Below, in pieces: positions 6,706 to 14,152 of a DNA stretch of 16,912 bases; the stretch's first letter is position 1, and each line of letters opens with the position of its first letter. The notes under the pieces were generated by a model. The model saw only the letters and a list, made by a program, of their open reading frames with translations. It searched no databases and was not told where the DNA came from. The stretch is from Treponema sp. UBA4328 (lineage in GTDB: Bacteria; Spirochaetota; Spirochaetia; Treponematales; Treponemataceae): the NCBI GenBank assembly GCA_002394465.1, contig DGTU01000190.1, forward strand, positions 1-16,912. Direction: 5' to 3'. The translations under genes were made by a program, and so were the position numbers.

Positions 6706-6714
6706 TGTTATAAT
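6706..6714 (+). promoter_or_regulatory. Extended -10 promoter upstream of the 103-aa gene and abcF
   Basis: TGTTATAAT is a perfect TGn-TATAAT extended -10 element. No good -35 hexamer lies 16-18 bases upstream, which is usual for extended -10 promoters. The start would fall near 6721, just ahead of the CCAGGA ribosome binding site. Confidence 0.6.
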
Positions 6715-6736
6715 CTCCCAAAATCCAGGACTATGT

Positions 6737-7048
6737 GTGATTAAAATGACAAAAGAAGAATTTATAAAAGCGTCAAAAAATTTTGCGAAATACTATTGTG
6801 GAATAAAACTTCCCGTCGATGAAAATTCTTTAATCGAAAGAGACGGATGCAATTATTTCTTTTACCACGAGTTTCCGTCTGAATATGTAGATAATGACGA
6901 CAACGATGTGGAATGCACTTACTGGTATTCGTTCTCAAATTACAAAGACCAGCGTCCCGAAGACGGAATTGAATTCGCCACAGGAATTGACGGGCGTTCG
7001 GGCGACCATTTTTTTATAAGCAGCAATGACTGGCAGGAAGAGCGTTAA
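6737..7048 (+). CDS. Unknown small soluble protein, 103 residues
   Basis: The start is chosen at GTG 6737 because AGGA (6727-6730) lies six bases upstream. An in-frame ATG at 6746, giving a protein three residues shorter that begins MTKEEFIKAS, is the alternative but sits 15 bases from that site. The protein is acidic and aromatic-rich, with a helical N-terminus (E-E-F-I-K-A-S-K-N-F-A-K-Y-Y), a D-N-D-D-N-D acidic turn, and a C-terminal G-I-D-G-R-S-G-D-H-F-F-I. It has no signal peptide, no membrane segment and no motif I recognise. It ends two bases before the ABC-F ATPase start, so the two are almost certainly co-transcribed. That is the only clue to its role. Confidence 0.75.
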   Translation: MIKMTKEEFIKASKNFAKYYCGIKLPVDENSLIERDGCNYFFYHEFPSEYVDNDDNDVECTYWYSFSNYKDQRPEDGIEFATGIDGRSGDHFFISSNDWQEER

Positions 7049-7050
7049 CC

Positions 7051-9045
7051 ATGAACATACTTTCTATCAGCAATCTTTCCAAAATGGGGCGCGAAAAGCC
7101 TCTTTTTCAGGAAGTCACTTTTGGACTCAACGAAGGCGCCAAGGCCGCAATTATCGGCCGTAACGGAACCGGAAAATCAACCCTTCTCAATGTGATTGCG
7201 GGCGTTCTGCCTGCTGATGACGGTCAGGTTATCATAAACAAACTATCGGGAGTTAGTTATCTTCCACAAAACCCCGAATTTGACGGTGAAAATACAATCC
7301 GTGAGCATATTTTTAAGTCAGAAAGTCCAAAACTCAAAATAATCAACGAATACGAAGACTTGTGTGAGAAAATGGGCGATGGCCTGACGAACGGTCAGCA
7401 GTCACGCTTTGACGCTCTCACACTCGAAATGGATAAAGGCAACTTGTGGAACTACGAAAGCCAGATCCGCTCGATTTTAGGGACACTCGGAATCAACGAC
7501 CTTAGCCGTAAAATGAACACGCTTTCGGGCGGAATGGTCAAAAAAGTTGCACTCGCACAGGTTCTGGTTGAGGACACAAAGCTCCTCCTTCTCGACGAAC
7601 CGACCAACCACCTCGACATCCAGACGATTTACTGGCTCCAGAATTACCTCCACGACACAAAGCGCACTGTTCTTATGGTCACGCACGACCGTTACTTCCT
7701 CGACGCAGTTTGTAACAACATCTACGAGCTTGCCCGATATCACCTCAAGCTTTACGAGGGCAATTATTCGACCTACCTCGAAAAAAAAGAAATTGAGGCA
7801 GAGATTGAAGAAAACACCGAACGCCGGATCGAAAGTGTCCTGCGTTTTGAGCGTGACTGGCTCCGTCGTGGTCCGTGTGCACGCGGAACAAAGGCAAAGG
7901 CTCGAATCCAGCGTGACATGCAGCTCATTAACCGTGAAAAGTTCGCAAAGGACAAGGGCTTTCAGTTTGAGGTCGCAGGCCGTCGTCTTGGCGGGAAGAT
8001 TCTGGAATTGCATGGGATTAGTAAGAATTATCAGAAAGGCTTTGCAGAAGGGGAAAGCCTTCCCCTCGCTACAACCGCTGGCGCGTTTTCCGCCACCCCT
8101 TCTACGGGGACACCCCGTAACGCCCCGGTTCTTAAAGACTTTTCTTACACATTCAGTAAGGGTGAAAAAATCGGTATCTTCGGCGGGAATGGTTCCGGAA
8201 AATCTACGCTTCTGAACATCATCACAGGTAATTTACTGCCTGATTCGGGTGAAGTCGTCAAAGGCGAAAATACTTTTTTCGGCTACTACCAGCAGAACCC
8301 GGTTTTTAAAGATTTGAGCATGACCGTGCTCGACTACATCAAGGAAGCCGCAGATGTCGTTGAGATGAACGACGGAAGGACTTTGAGCGCAGGCCTTTTC
8401 CTGAAGCAGTTTGGCTTTGAGGGAAAAATCCAGCATTCGATGCTTTCGACCTTGAGCGGTGGTGAGCGTAAGCGGGTTTTCCTCGTACGCCTTTTGATTT
8501 CCAACCCCAACTTCCTGATTCTCGATGAGCCGACCAACGACTTTGACATATTCACGATGAATATCCTCGAACAGTTCCTGCTCGGATACAAAGGCTGCCT
8601 GCTCATAGTCAGTCACGACCGGTATTTCATGGATAAAATCGCCGACACCATGTTCATCATGGAAGAAGACGGCTCTGTTTCAGGCTTCGTCGGAAAATGC
8701 AGCGAGTATCTGGATTATCTGGAAGAACAGAAAATAACTAACGATAGTTCTGATTCCAACGAGACTCGCTCAAATCCTGTCTCACAGGATTTGTCCCCTT
8801 CGGGGTCGCTCCCTACCCCCGCAACGCCCCCGAAACCGCGAAAAAAGACTTTCAAAGAGCAGAAAGAATTTGAAAAACTCGAAGCAGAAATCATGGAGCT
8901 TGAAGAGAGAAAATCAGTCCTTGAAAGTGAGATGGCTTCTTCCGATTACGCTGCAGCACAGAAAGCCGGCGAGGAATACAAATCTGTTGAAGAAAAACTT
9001 TCCGCAGATTACGCACGCTGGGAAGAGCTGGCGGAACTGGGATAA
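7051..9045 (+). CDS. ABC-F ATPase, Uup-like, with two in-frame palindromic insertions
   Basis: This 664-residue soluble protein has two ABC domains and no membrane helices. Domain 1 has Walker A GRNGTGKST (36-44), signature LSGG (from about 158) and LLLLDEPTNHLD (from about 178). Domain 2 has GGNGSGKST (378-386), LSGGERKR (from about 468) and LILDEPTNDFD. The interdomain linker (R-R-G-P-C-A-R-G-T-K-A-K-A-R) and the charged C-terminal coiled coil (about 600-664) point to the Uup branch, which acts on ribosomes or branched nucleic acid rather than in transport. Two segments look inserted. One lies near residues 329-360, in the surface loop between the first strands of domain 2 where relatives have a few residues. 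The other lies near 574-597, in the linker before the coiled coil. Both are low-complexity S/T/P/A sequence encoded by GC-rich palindromes. The frame stays open and the catalytic motifs are intact. Confidence 0.93.
   Translation: MNILSISNLSKMGREKPLFQEVTFGLNEGAKAAIIGRNGTGKSTLLNVIAGVLPADDGQVIINKLSGVSYLPQNPEFDGENTIREHIFKSESPKLKIINEYEDLCEKMGDGLTNGQQSRFDALTLEMDKGNLWNYESQIRSILGTLGINDLSRKMNTLSGGMVKKVALAQVLVEDTKLLLLDEPTNHLDIQTIYWLQNYLHDTKRTVLMVTHDRYFLDAVCNNIYELARYHLKLYEGNYSTYLEKKEIEAEIEENTERRIESVLRFERDWLRRGPCARGTKAKARIQRDMQLINREKFAKDKGFQFEVAGRRLGGKILELHGISKNYQKGFAEGESLPLATTAGAFSATPSTGTPRNAPVLKDFSYTFSKGEKIGIFGGNGSGKSTLLNIITGNLLPDSGEVVKGENTFFGYYQQNPVFKDLSMTVLDYIKEAADVVEMNDGRTLSAGLFLKQFGFEGKIQHSMLSTLSGGERKRVFLVRLLISNPNFLILDEPTNDFDIFTMNILEQFLLGYKGCLLIVSHDRYFMDKIADTMFIMEEDGSVSGFVGKCSEYLDYLEEQKITNDSSDSNETRSNPVSQDLSPSGSLPTPATPPKPRKKTFKEQKEFEKLEAEIMELEERKSVLESEMASSDYAAAQKAGEEYKSVEEKLSADYARWEELAELG
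8036..8128 (+). repeat. In-frame palindromic element 1 inside the ABC-F gene
   Basis: This GC-rich block of about 93 bases (31 codons) is made of successive hairpins. AAGGCTTT (8036-8043) pairs with AAAGCCTT (8054-8061), or alternatively AGGGGAA (8049-8055) with TTCCCCT (8060-8066). TGGCG (8079-8083) pairs with CGCCA (8091-8095). TACGGGG (8103-8109) pairs with CCCCGTA (8113-8119). It shares CCCC...TCGCT and AACGCCCC with element 2. The boundaries are estimated from where the protein resumes the ABC pattern. Confidence 0.65.
8771..8832 (+). repeat. In-frame palindromic element 2 inside the ABC-F gene
   Basis: CAAATCCTGT (8771-8780) and ACAGGATTTG (8784-8793) form a perfect ten-base stem with a three-base loop. 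They are followed at once by CCCC-TTC-GGGG (8795-8805), TCGCT and AACGCCCCC. The order stem, CCCC, TCGCT, AACGCCCC is the same as in element 1, so the two are probably copies of one repeat family. It encodes a Ser/Pro/Thr-rich linker. Confidence 0.65.
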
Positions 9046-9073
9046 AAAAAATTGCCGGGTCAAGCCCGGCAAT
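9044..9073 (-). terminator. Intrinsic terminator of glgP
   Basis: ATTGCCGGG (9051-9059) and CCCGGCAAT (9065-9073) form a perfect nine-base stem with a five-base loop. On the minus strand the stem is followed by eight T residues (9044-9051, partly in the stem), which is the arrangement needed to end glgP transcripts. On the plus strand no T-run follows. The T-tract overlaps the last two bases of the TAA of the ABC-F gene. Confidence 0.88.
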
Positions 9074-9101
9074 AACAATAAAACTCCGTATCGGTTGATT
9101 A

Positions 9102-11552
9102 TTAAAGTGCTACTTCCACCTTTTTAATCTTCCAGATGTCACGTACATAGTCTTCAATCGTACGGTCTGACGAGAACTTTCCGGAATTAGCGATATTGAT
9201 GAGCGTCTTTCTTGCCCAGCCTTTCTTATCCTTATAGGCTTCTGCAAGCTGCTCCTGAGCCTTAACGTATTTGTCAAAGTCAGCAAGAACATAGTAAACG
9301 TCAGGTCTCTGTCCTTCAACGCCGTATACAAGTGAATCATGCAGTTCCTTGAAAATCTGGCGGCTCGGATCGTAGGTTCCGTCGACAAGCTGCTCGATAA
9401 CCTTATTAAGTGCAGGATTGCGCTCAAGATACTGATGAGGATTGTAAGAATGTTCTTCTTCCATTTTCCGGATTTCTTCCGTAAGGAGTCCGAACGGGAA
9501 GCCGTTTTCCTTGCCGGCTTCTTCGAAAATCTCAATGTTGGCACCGTCCATCGTACCCATTGTGAGTGCACCGTTAACCATGAATTTCATGTTTGACGTA
9601 CCTGATGCTTCTTTTCCGGCAGTTGAAATCTGCTCAGAAACATCTGCTGCAGGGAAAATCTTTTCTGCAACTGAAACACGGTAATTTTCGATGAATACGA
9701 CGCGGAGCTTTCCGCCGACGCGACGGTCATTGTTGATTCTTTCAGCAACAGTGTTGATGAGCTTGATGATTGTTTTTGCGCGTCTGTAGCCGCTTGCAGC
9801 CTTTGCACCGAAGATAAAGGTTCTGTTCGGCGGATTGAACGTCGGATCTTCAATAATGCGGTTATAGAGATACATTATGTGAAGCACGTTCAGAAGCTGC
9901 CTCTTGTATTCATGAAGACGCTTAACCTGAACGTCAAAAATTGACTCAGGATCAAGGAATTCATTCTGCTTGTGCTTGAGGTATTCAACGAGGACTTCCT
10001 TGTTGTGATGCTTGATCTGAATGAGTTCTTCAAGTGAAGCATCATCATCAGCATATTTTTCAAGTTCCTTGAGTTTAGTAAGGTCTTTTTCCCAGCCGTG
10101 ACCGATTCGCTTTGTGATGAATTCAGCAAGTTCCGGGTTTGCGTTCAAGAGCCAGCGCCTCTGCGTAATACCGTTTGTCTTGTTGTTGAACTTCTTCGGA
10201 TAGAGATCGTACCAGTCCTTAAGTTCCTGGTTTTTAAGAAGCTCAGTATGAAGGGCAGCAACACCGTTTACGCTGAATCCTGCATGAATTGCAAGCCATG
10301 CCATGTAGACTTTTCCGTCGTGAATGATGGACATGTGATTCTGCTTTGAGTAGTCTGTCGGATATTTTGCACGAAGTTCGATGAGGAAACGCCTGTTGAT
10401 TTCTTCAACAATCTGATAGATACGCGGCAAAAGTCCCTGGAAGATTCCGATATCCCATTTTTCAAGGGCTTCTGCAAGAATCGTATGGTTTGTATATGCA
10501 AATGTCTTTGTAACGATTTCCCAGGCATCATTCCATCCTATCTGGTATTCATCCATGAGAATGCGCATAAGTTCAGGAATTGCAACTACCGGATGGGTAT
10601 CGTTAAGCTGAATTACATGATATTCCGGGAACCGCTTAAAGTCAGTTCCGTGGTTTGCAACAAAGTGATGAACGAGATCCTGAAGGGAAGCCGAACAGAA
10701 GAAATACTGCTGCTTGAGACGGAGAGCCTTTCCCTGAGGCCCGTTGTCATTCGGATAAAGTACGCGCGTGATGTTCTCTGCGCTGTTCTGGCGGAATACT
10801 GCTTCGTTGTAGCGCATGTCATTAAACAGCTGAAGGTCAAATCCGTCCGGACTTGAAGCCTGCCACATGCGGAGTGTATTTACCGTGTTTGTATCATAAC
10901 CTACGATCGGCATGTCATACGGAGTTGCAATAACTTCTTCCGCATTCTCGATATAGAATCTGTCCTGTCCGTCTGGAGTTTTACCGTATTTGATTTCACC
11001 GCCGAATTTTACGGTTACTGCAAGGTCACTGCGCTTGATTTCCCATGGATCGCGGTGTTTGAGCCAGTTGTCAGGATATTCAACCTGATAGCCGTTTTCG
11101 ATATGCTGCTCAAACATTCCGTACTGATAGCGGATTCCGTAGCCATGTCCAGGATAGTCAAGGGTTGCAAGCGAATCAAGGAAACATGCCGCAAGTCGTC
11201 CAAGACCACCGTTTCCAAGACCAGCATCCGGCTCTTCATCTTCAATAACATCAAAATTGATGTCCATGTCCTTGAGAACCTTTTTAACCTCATCCTTGAT
11301 TCCGAGGTTAATGAGGTTATTGCTCAGGGCGCGGCCCATAAGGAATTCTGCAGAAAGATAATAAAGCTGTTTTGTTGGTTTTTTTTCGTATTCACTGCGG
11401 GTTGCCATCCATGCCGGCATGATAAGTTCCTGTACGGAAGCACTTACCGCATCAAAAAGATCGTGGCTGTTTGCCTGCGAAATATCTTTTCCATACTGAC
11501 GGCGAAGACGTGCCGCAAGATTCTCCCTGAACTGTTCAGCATCAAATTTCAT
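9102..11552 (-). CDS. glgP: Glycogen/maltodextrin phosphorylase
   Basis: This 816-residue protein has the normal full length of the GT35 phosphorylases. It releases glucose-1-phosphate from alpha-1,4-glucan ends using inorganic phosphate and pyridoxal phosphate. Family landmarks are present in order: the substrate-site segment E-P-D-A-G-L-G-N-G-G-L-G-R-L-A-A near residue 106, W-x-N-x-x-D-P-W-E-like features around 163-170, Q-L-N-D-T-H-P in the middle, and E-A-S-G-T-S-N-M-K656-F-M-V-N-G-A-L-T-M-G-T-M-D-G-A-N in the C-terminal half. Lys656 is the expected pyridoxal-phosphate lysine. The start is ATG 11552 with GGAG about ten bases upstream. It has its own promoter and a strong terminator, so it is probably monocistronic. 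Its presence implies that the organism stores or scavenges glycogen. Confidence 0.97.
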   Translation of the reverse strand: MKFDAEQFRENLAARLRRQYGKDISQANSHDLFDAVSASVQELIMPAWMATRSEYEKKPTKQLYYLSAEFLMGRALSNNLINLGIKDEVKKVLKDMDINFDVIEDEEPDAGLGNGGLGRLAACFLDSLATLDYPGHGYGIRYQYGMFEQHIENGYQVEYPDNWLKHRDPWEIKRSDLAVTVKFGGEIKYGKTPDGQDRFYIENAEEVIATPYDMPIVGYDTNTVNTLRMWQASSPDGFDLQLFNDMRYNEAVFRQNSAENITRVLYPNDNGPQGKALRLKQQYFFCSASLQDLVHHFVANHGTDFKRFPEYHVIQLNDTHPVVAIPELMRILMDEYQIGWNDAWEIVTKTFAYTNHTILAEALEKWDIGIFQGLLPRIYQIVEEINRRFLIELRAKYPTDYSKQNHMSIIHDGKVYMAWLAIHAGFSVNGVAALHTELLKNQELKDWYDLYPKKFNNKTNGITQRRWLLNANPELAEFITKRIGHGWEKDLTKLKELEKYADDDASLEELIQIKHHNKEVLVEYLKHKQNEFLDPESIFDVQVKRLHEYKRQLLNVLHIMYLYNRIIEDPTFNPPNRTFIFGAKAASGYRRAKTIIKLINTVAERINNDRRVGGKLRVVFIENYRVSVAEKIFPAADVSEQISTAGKEASGTSNMKFMVNGALTMGTMDGANIEIFEEAGKENGFPFGLLTEEIRKMEEEHSYNPHQYLERNPALNKVIEQLVDGTYDPSRQIFKELHDSLVYGVEGQRPDVYYVLADFDKYVKAQEQLAEAYKDKKGWARKTLINIANSGKFSSDRTIEDYVRDIWKIKKVEVAL

Positions 11553-11595
11553 ATGTTAAAATCTCCATAAAAAATACAGATATAATACAGAATGA

Positions 11596-11624
11596 ATTTT
11601 AACACAGAAACCGGTTGTTTTCAA
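11596..11624 (-). promoter_or_regulatory. Sigma70-type promoter of glgP
   Basis: On the minus strand TTGAAA (11619-11624) and TAAAAT (11596-11601) are separated by 17 bases, each one base off consensus or nearly so. A TATTAT a little further downstream is a weaker alternative -10. Confidence 0.6.
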
Positions 11625-11662
11625 AGAATTTATGTATTCATCGCTTCAATGCAGAAGCTTTT

Positions 11663-11929
11663 TCAGTCTTCAGTATTTCCGTCGCCGTAGTCTTCATCTT
11701 CACCGTCGTCATATTCATCTTCATCGTCATCTTCATTGTAGCCTTCAGCATAATAACGCCTGAGGATAGAAACGGCTTCGTCCCTTTCAAGGTCAAATTC
11801 ATCCATCAGTTCATGGACAATGATTCCCTTTGAAACGTGATCTTCTTCGAGGGCCTTGATATATGAGGCATAATATTCAAAATCATCAGTATCATCACCG
11901 GCATAAAACTCATCATCATCTTCAAACAT
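11663..11929 (-). CDS. Very acidic small protein of unknown function
   Basis: This 88-residue protein starts at ATG 11927-11929 behind GGGAGG at ideal spacing, so it is a real gene despite its composition. Its N-terminal 20 residues and C-terminal 25 residues are runs of Asp and Glu (E-D-D-D-E-D-E-Y-D-D-G-E-D-E-D). Between them is a compact helical stretch, about 25-60: I-V-H-E-L-M-D-E-F-D-L-E-R-D-E-A-V-S-I-L-R-R-Y-Y. This could be a helix-turn-helix or UBA-like three-helix bundle. It has no signal peptide or membrane segment. It lies between glgP and the MATE gene on the same strand, but with its own strong promoter. Function not recognised; DNA mimicry or binding of a basic partner is possible for such acidic proteins but is speculation. 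Confidence 0.82.
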   Translation of the reverse strand: MFEDDDEFYAGDDTDDFEYYASYIKALEEDHVSKGIIVHELMDEFDLERDEAVSILRRYYAEGYNEDDDEDEYDDGEDEDYGDGNTED

Positions 11930-11969
11930 AAAATATACCTCCCGTAATTAACAAGTTTCCCTTCAGATT

Positions 11970-11997
11970 ATTATAGTTGAAAAACCATTTCTGACAA
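11970..11997 (-). promoter_or_regulatory. Sigma70-type promoter of the acidic-protein gene
   Basis: On the minus strand TTGTCA (11992-11997) and a perfect TATAAT (11970-11975) are separated by 16 bases. The leader of about 35 bases contains GGGAGG. The promoter begins ten bases after the MATE stop codon. Confidence 0.7.
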
Positions 11998-12006
11998 CAG
12001 TAAAAA

Positions 12007-13449
12007 TCATTCCTTAAGCGGAGATGCGTCATTAAAAGCCTTTTTGTGTTTCATAATGAACCTGACCGCAACAATTCCGGCAGTTATTCCTACCAGGCAG
12101 TTTGACATCAGCATGGCAATTCCTATTGCCTTCAGGCCCAGGGCAGTCTTAATCCATTCTACCTGCGTAAAGATCAGAAGTGGCGGAACCCTGTATCCGA
12201 ACAGTCGGATTATATTGAGTATCATCGTCACTTTAGTTTTTCCAAAGCCGTACAATAATCCCATAACGGAAACATTTATCGCGATCAGGAAGTTATCGTA
12301 CCTTTCAAGATCATATATCTGCTTGATCTGCCATGAAAATACTTCATCATTTTTTGCAAAAATCCCGATTATCTGTTCTTTAAAGACGCCGGTAATTACG
12401 AAGATAACAAAAACATATGCCATCGTCAGAATCAGCGACTTGTAAAAGAAACTGATTGCCCTGCTGATATTTCTGTTTCCGATGTTGTTACTCACGAGAC
12501 TTGATTCGGCTTCCTGAACACCGTTTATCGGGTTCGTTGCGAATCCGCAGATTCTGTCACTTACACCGAGCGCTCCGACTGCAGTTTTTCCGAAAACTCC
12601 GCACAGTCCGTTTACGATGGCCTTTCCGGCAGCAAAAATGAATTTTTCAAGAAACACTGGAACCGAAAGGCCTGCGATTGAATGCATGAAATCCCTGGTA
12701 AAAGTGCAGTTTTTGATGCTCAGTCTGAAAGGGTTTTTCCTTGAAATGAGGCTTCTGATTGAAATGATGTTCAGCGAAAGATGTGCCGTCATGGTTGCAA
12801 GCGGAAGAAGGTATATTCCGTATTCAGACGGGATTACGCCTTTACGGATAAGGGTAATCGTAATCAGGTTCAGCGAAGTCTTGATGAAAATTACCAGCAG
12901 GTTCCCCCACATGATAACCTTTGTATTTCCGCGTGACTTCTGAATTGCAAAATAAATCGTATTGATGAACTGAAAAATAATGCTTGCAACAACGAGGTCT
13001 GCATAAAGCGTTCCTGTTCCGGCCAGTTCCTCCGGCATATTAAAGAACGTAAGTACCGGATACATAAATGGAATTATAAGGAGAAGGATAAAGACACCGA
13101 TTATGAGTGCCATGAAAAAGATGGAAGAAATGAACTTTTTGACGCGTTCCATGTCACCTGCGCCGTAACTTCTTCCGATAAGGATTCCGCCTCCGATTGA
13201 AAGTCCGCTTCCGATAGCCTGAAGCATTTTTTCAATCTGCATGACAAAAGAAACGGTAGAAACTACTTCCGAACTCATGTCAGCCGCTATAAGCGTATCA
13301 ATGAACTGAAAAACCTGCCCGATTGAATTATAAAAAACAAGCGGAAGTGCTATGTAAAAGAGGACGTTAAGCTGCTTTCCGTAAAGCATTTTTTCGCGTC
13401 GGGCAGCTTCCTTCGCTGAGAGAACCACCGTCTTTTCCTGCTCGGGCAT
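12007..13449 (-). CDS. MATE family efflux transporter
   Basis: This 480-residue protein has about twelve predicted membrane helices in two similar halves, the usual size and shape of MATE (MatE-fold) cation/drug antiporters. It opens with a charged N-terminus ending A-R-R-E-K-M-L-Y-G-K. The first helix follows (F-Y-I-A-L-P-L-V-F-Y-N), then the typical Q-V-F-Q-F-I-D-T-L-I-A segment and the small-residue stretch G-S-G-L-S-I-G-G-G-I-L-I-G-R-S-Y-G. The second half has the matching G-A-L-G-V-S-D-R-I-C-G-F-A-T-N-P-I-N-G-V-Q-E-A repeat. Substrates cannot be told from sequence. No Shine-Dalgarno sequence precedes the ATG (13447-13449), and a perfect TATAAT ends six bases upstream, so the mRNA may be leaderless. 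Met21 is an alternative start but also lacks a ribosome binding site. Confidence 0.92.
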   Translation of the reverse strand: MPEQEKTVVLSAKEAARREKMLYGKQLNVLFYIALPLVFYNSIGQVFQFIDTLIAADMSSEVVSTVSFVMQIEKMLQAIGSGLSIGGGILIGRSYGAGDMERVKKFISSIFFMALIIGVFILLLIIPFMYPVLTFFNMPEELAGTGTLYADLVVASIIFQFINTIYFAIQKSRGNTKVIMWGNLLVIFIKTSLNLITITLIRKGVIPSEYGIYLLPLATMTAHLSLNIISIRSLISRKNPFRLSIKNCTFTRDFMHSIAGLSVPVFLEKFIFAAGKAIVNGLCGVFGKTAVGALGVSDRICGFATNPINGVQEAESSLVSNNIGNRNISRAISFFYKSLILTMAYVFVIFVITGVFKEQIIGIFAKNDEVFSWQIKQIYDLERYDNFLIAINVSVMGLLYGFGKTKVTMILNIIRLFGYRVPPLLIFTQVEWIKTALGLKAIGIAMLMSNCLVGITAGIVAVRFIMKHKKAFNDASPLKE

Positions 13450-13455
13450 AGGGGA

Positions 13456-13485
13456 ATTATACAGTAAGATTTAATTCACTGTCAT
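13456..13485 (-). promoter_or_regulatory. Promoter of the MATE gene, predicted leaderless start
   Basis: On the minus strand ATGACA (13480-13485) and TATAAT (13456-13461) are 18 bases apart. The -10 hexamer ends six bases before the start codon, so the first transcribed base should be at or next to the A of ATG 13449. Confidence 0.6.
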
Positions 13486-13508
13486 GTACTTGACTTCTTT
13501 TTTTTTTA

Positions 13509-13541
13509 TTGTTAACCTTCGTTCATTATCGAGGTTAACAA
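13509..13541 (+). promoter_or_regulatory. BirA-type biotin operator of bioYMN
   Basis: TTGTTAACCT (13509-13518) and AGGTTAACAA (13532-13541) are perfect ten-base inverted repeats 13 bases apart. This is the half-site pair and spacing known for BirA operators of Bacillus and other bacteria with an HTH-type BirA. The right arm contains the GAGG ribosome binding site and ends two bases before the bioY ATG. The left arm coincides with the poor -10 (TAACCT) expected 17 bases after TTGACT (13490-13495). Occupancy should block transcription of the biotin importer. Confidence 0.9.
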
Positions 13542-13543
13542 TT

Positions 13544-14137
13544 ATGAATAAATCAACGCTTTCTGCAGTTTTTATTGCCCTTTTCGCTGCACTTATCTGT
13601 TTCGGATGCTTCATTTCAATACCGGTCGGACTCATACCGATAACATTCCAGAATATGTTTGCAATTATGTCCGGCGTAATGCTCGGAGGTTTCAGCGGTG
13701 CAGCCTCTGCTGCTATTTTCCTCGTACTCGGTTCCCTCGGGCTTCCGGTATTTTCAGGCGTTAAAGGCGGCCTTGCAGTCGTACTCGGACCGACAGGCGG
13801 TTTTCTTGCTGGTTATCTTGCAGGTGCCCTCATTGCAGGCCTTATTGCAGGAAAGCCACGCCTTGAAGAAAAAAATCTTTCGCCTAAGGCTGTACTTAAA
13901 ATTTCTTTAGCCGTCATACTCGGATTTACGGCAAATTACATACCTGGAATCTGGCGTTTCATGTCAGTAATGGAAGCTTCCGGCAGCGCCAAAACCCTTT
14001 CAGAAACCCTTAACCTCTGCCTCATTCCTTTTATCCCCGGAGACAGCATAAAAATCGTCTTAACGATAGTACTTTCGCTTTTACTCAGGCCGGTTATTGC
14101 CCGCTACCTGACTTCTGACGAAGATACAGAAGAATAA
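13544..14137 (+). CDS. bioY: Biotin ECF transporter S component BioY
   Basis: This 197-residue protein, from ATG 13544 with GAGG nine bases upstream, is an inner-membrane substrate-binding (S) subunit with about six helices. BioY landmarks are clear: I-P-V-G-L-I-P-I-T-F-Q-N near residues 26-37, then G-S-L-G-L-P-V-F-S-G near 62-71, G-G-L-A-V-V-L-G-P-T-G-G-F-L-A-G-Y near 73-89, and a C-terminal F-I-P-G-D-S-I-K-I-V-L. The frame is open upstream to 13484, but that extension would run through the operator and lacks a ribosome binding site. The next two genes encode the ATPase and T subunits, so this is a dedicated three-part biotin importer. The BirA operator directly upstream supports biotin as the substrate and indicates repression by biotin sufficiency. 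Confidence 0.95.
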   Translation: MNKSTLSAVFIALFAALICFGCFISIPVGLIPITFQNMFAIMSGVMLGGFSGAASAAIFLVLGSLGLPVFSGVKGGLAVVLGPTGGFLAGYLAGALIAGLIAGKPRLEEKNLSPKAVLKISLAVILGFTANYIPGIWRFMSVMEASGSAKTLSETLNLCLIPFIPGDSIKIVLTIVLSLLLRPVIARYLTSDEDTEE

Positions 14138-14152
14138 TTCCAGGATAATACA

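Noticed and set aside
8036..8128. The GC-rich hairpins considered as transcription terminators or an attenuator
   Set aside because: No T-run follows on either strand and the reading frame continues through them, so an inserted palindromic repeat explains them better.
7547..8215. Open frame of 222 codons in another plus-strand frame, and 7477-8013 on the minus strand, inside the ABC-F gene
   Set aside because: Both are shadows of a gene whose Walker and signature motifs are in the annotated frame. Their Ser/Arg/Thr-rich translations are typical of out-of-frame reading.
9051..9073. Stem considered as a bidirectional terminator
   Set aside because: A T-run exists only on the minus-strand side; the plus-strand continuation is AACAATAAAACT.
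11055..11570. Plus-strand open frame of 171 codons opposite glgP
   Set aside because: It lies entirely opposite a full-length conserved enzyme, has no ribosome binding site and encodes a protein with no recognisable pattern. The same holds for other long frames opposite glgP, for example 10485-10856.
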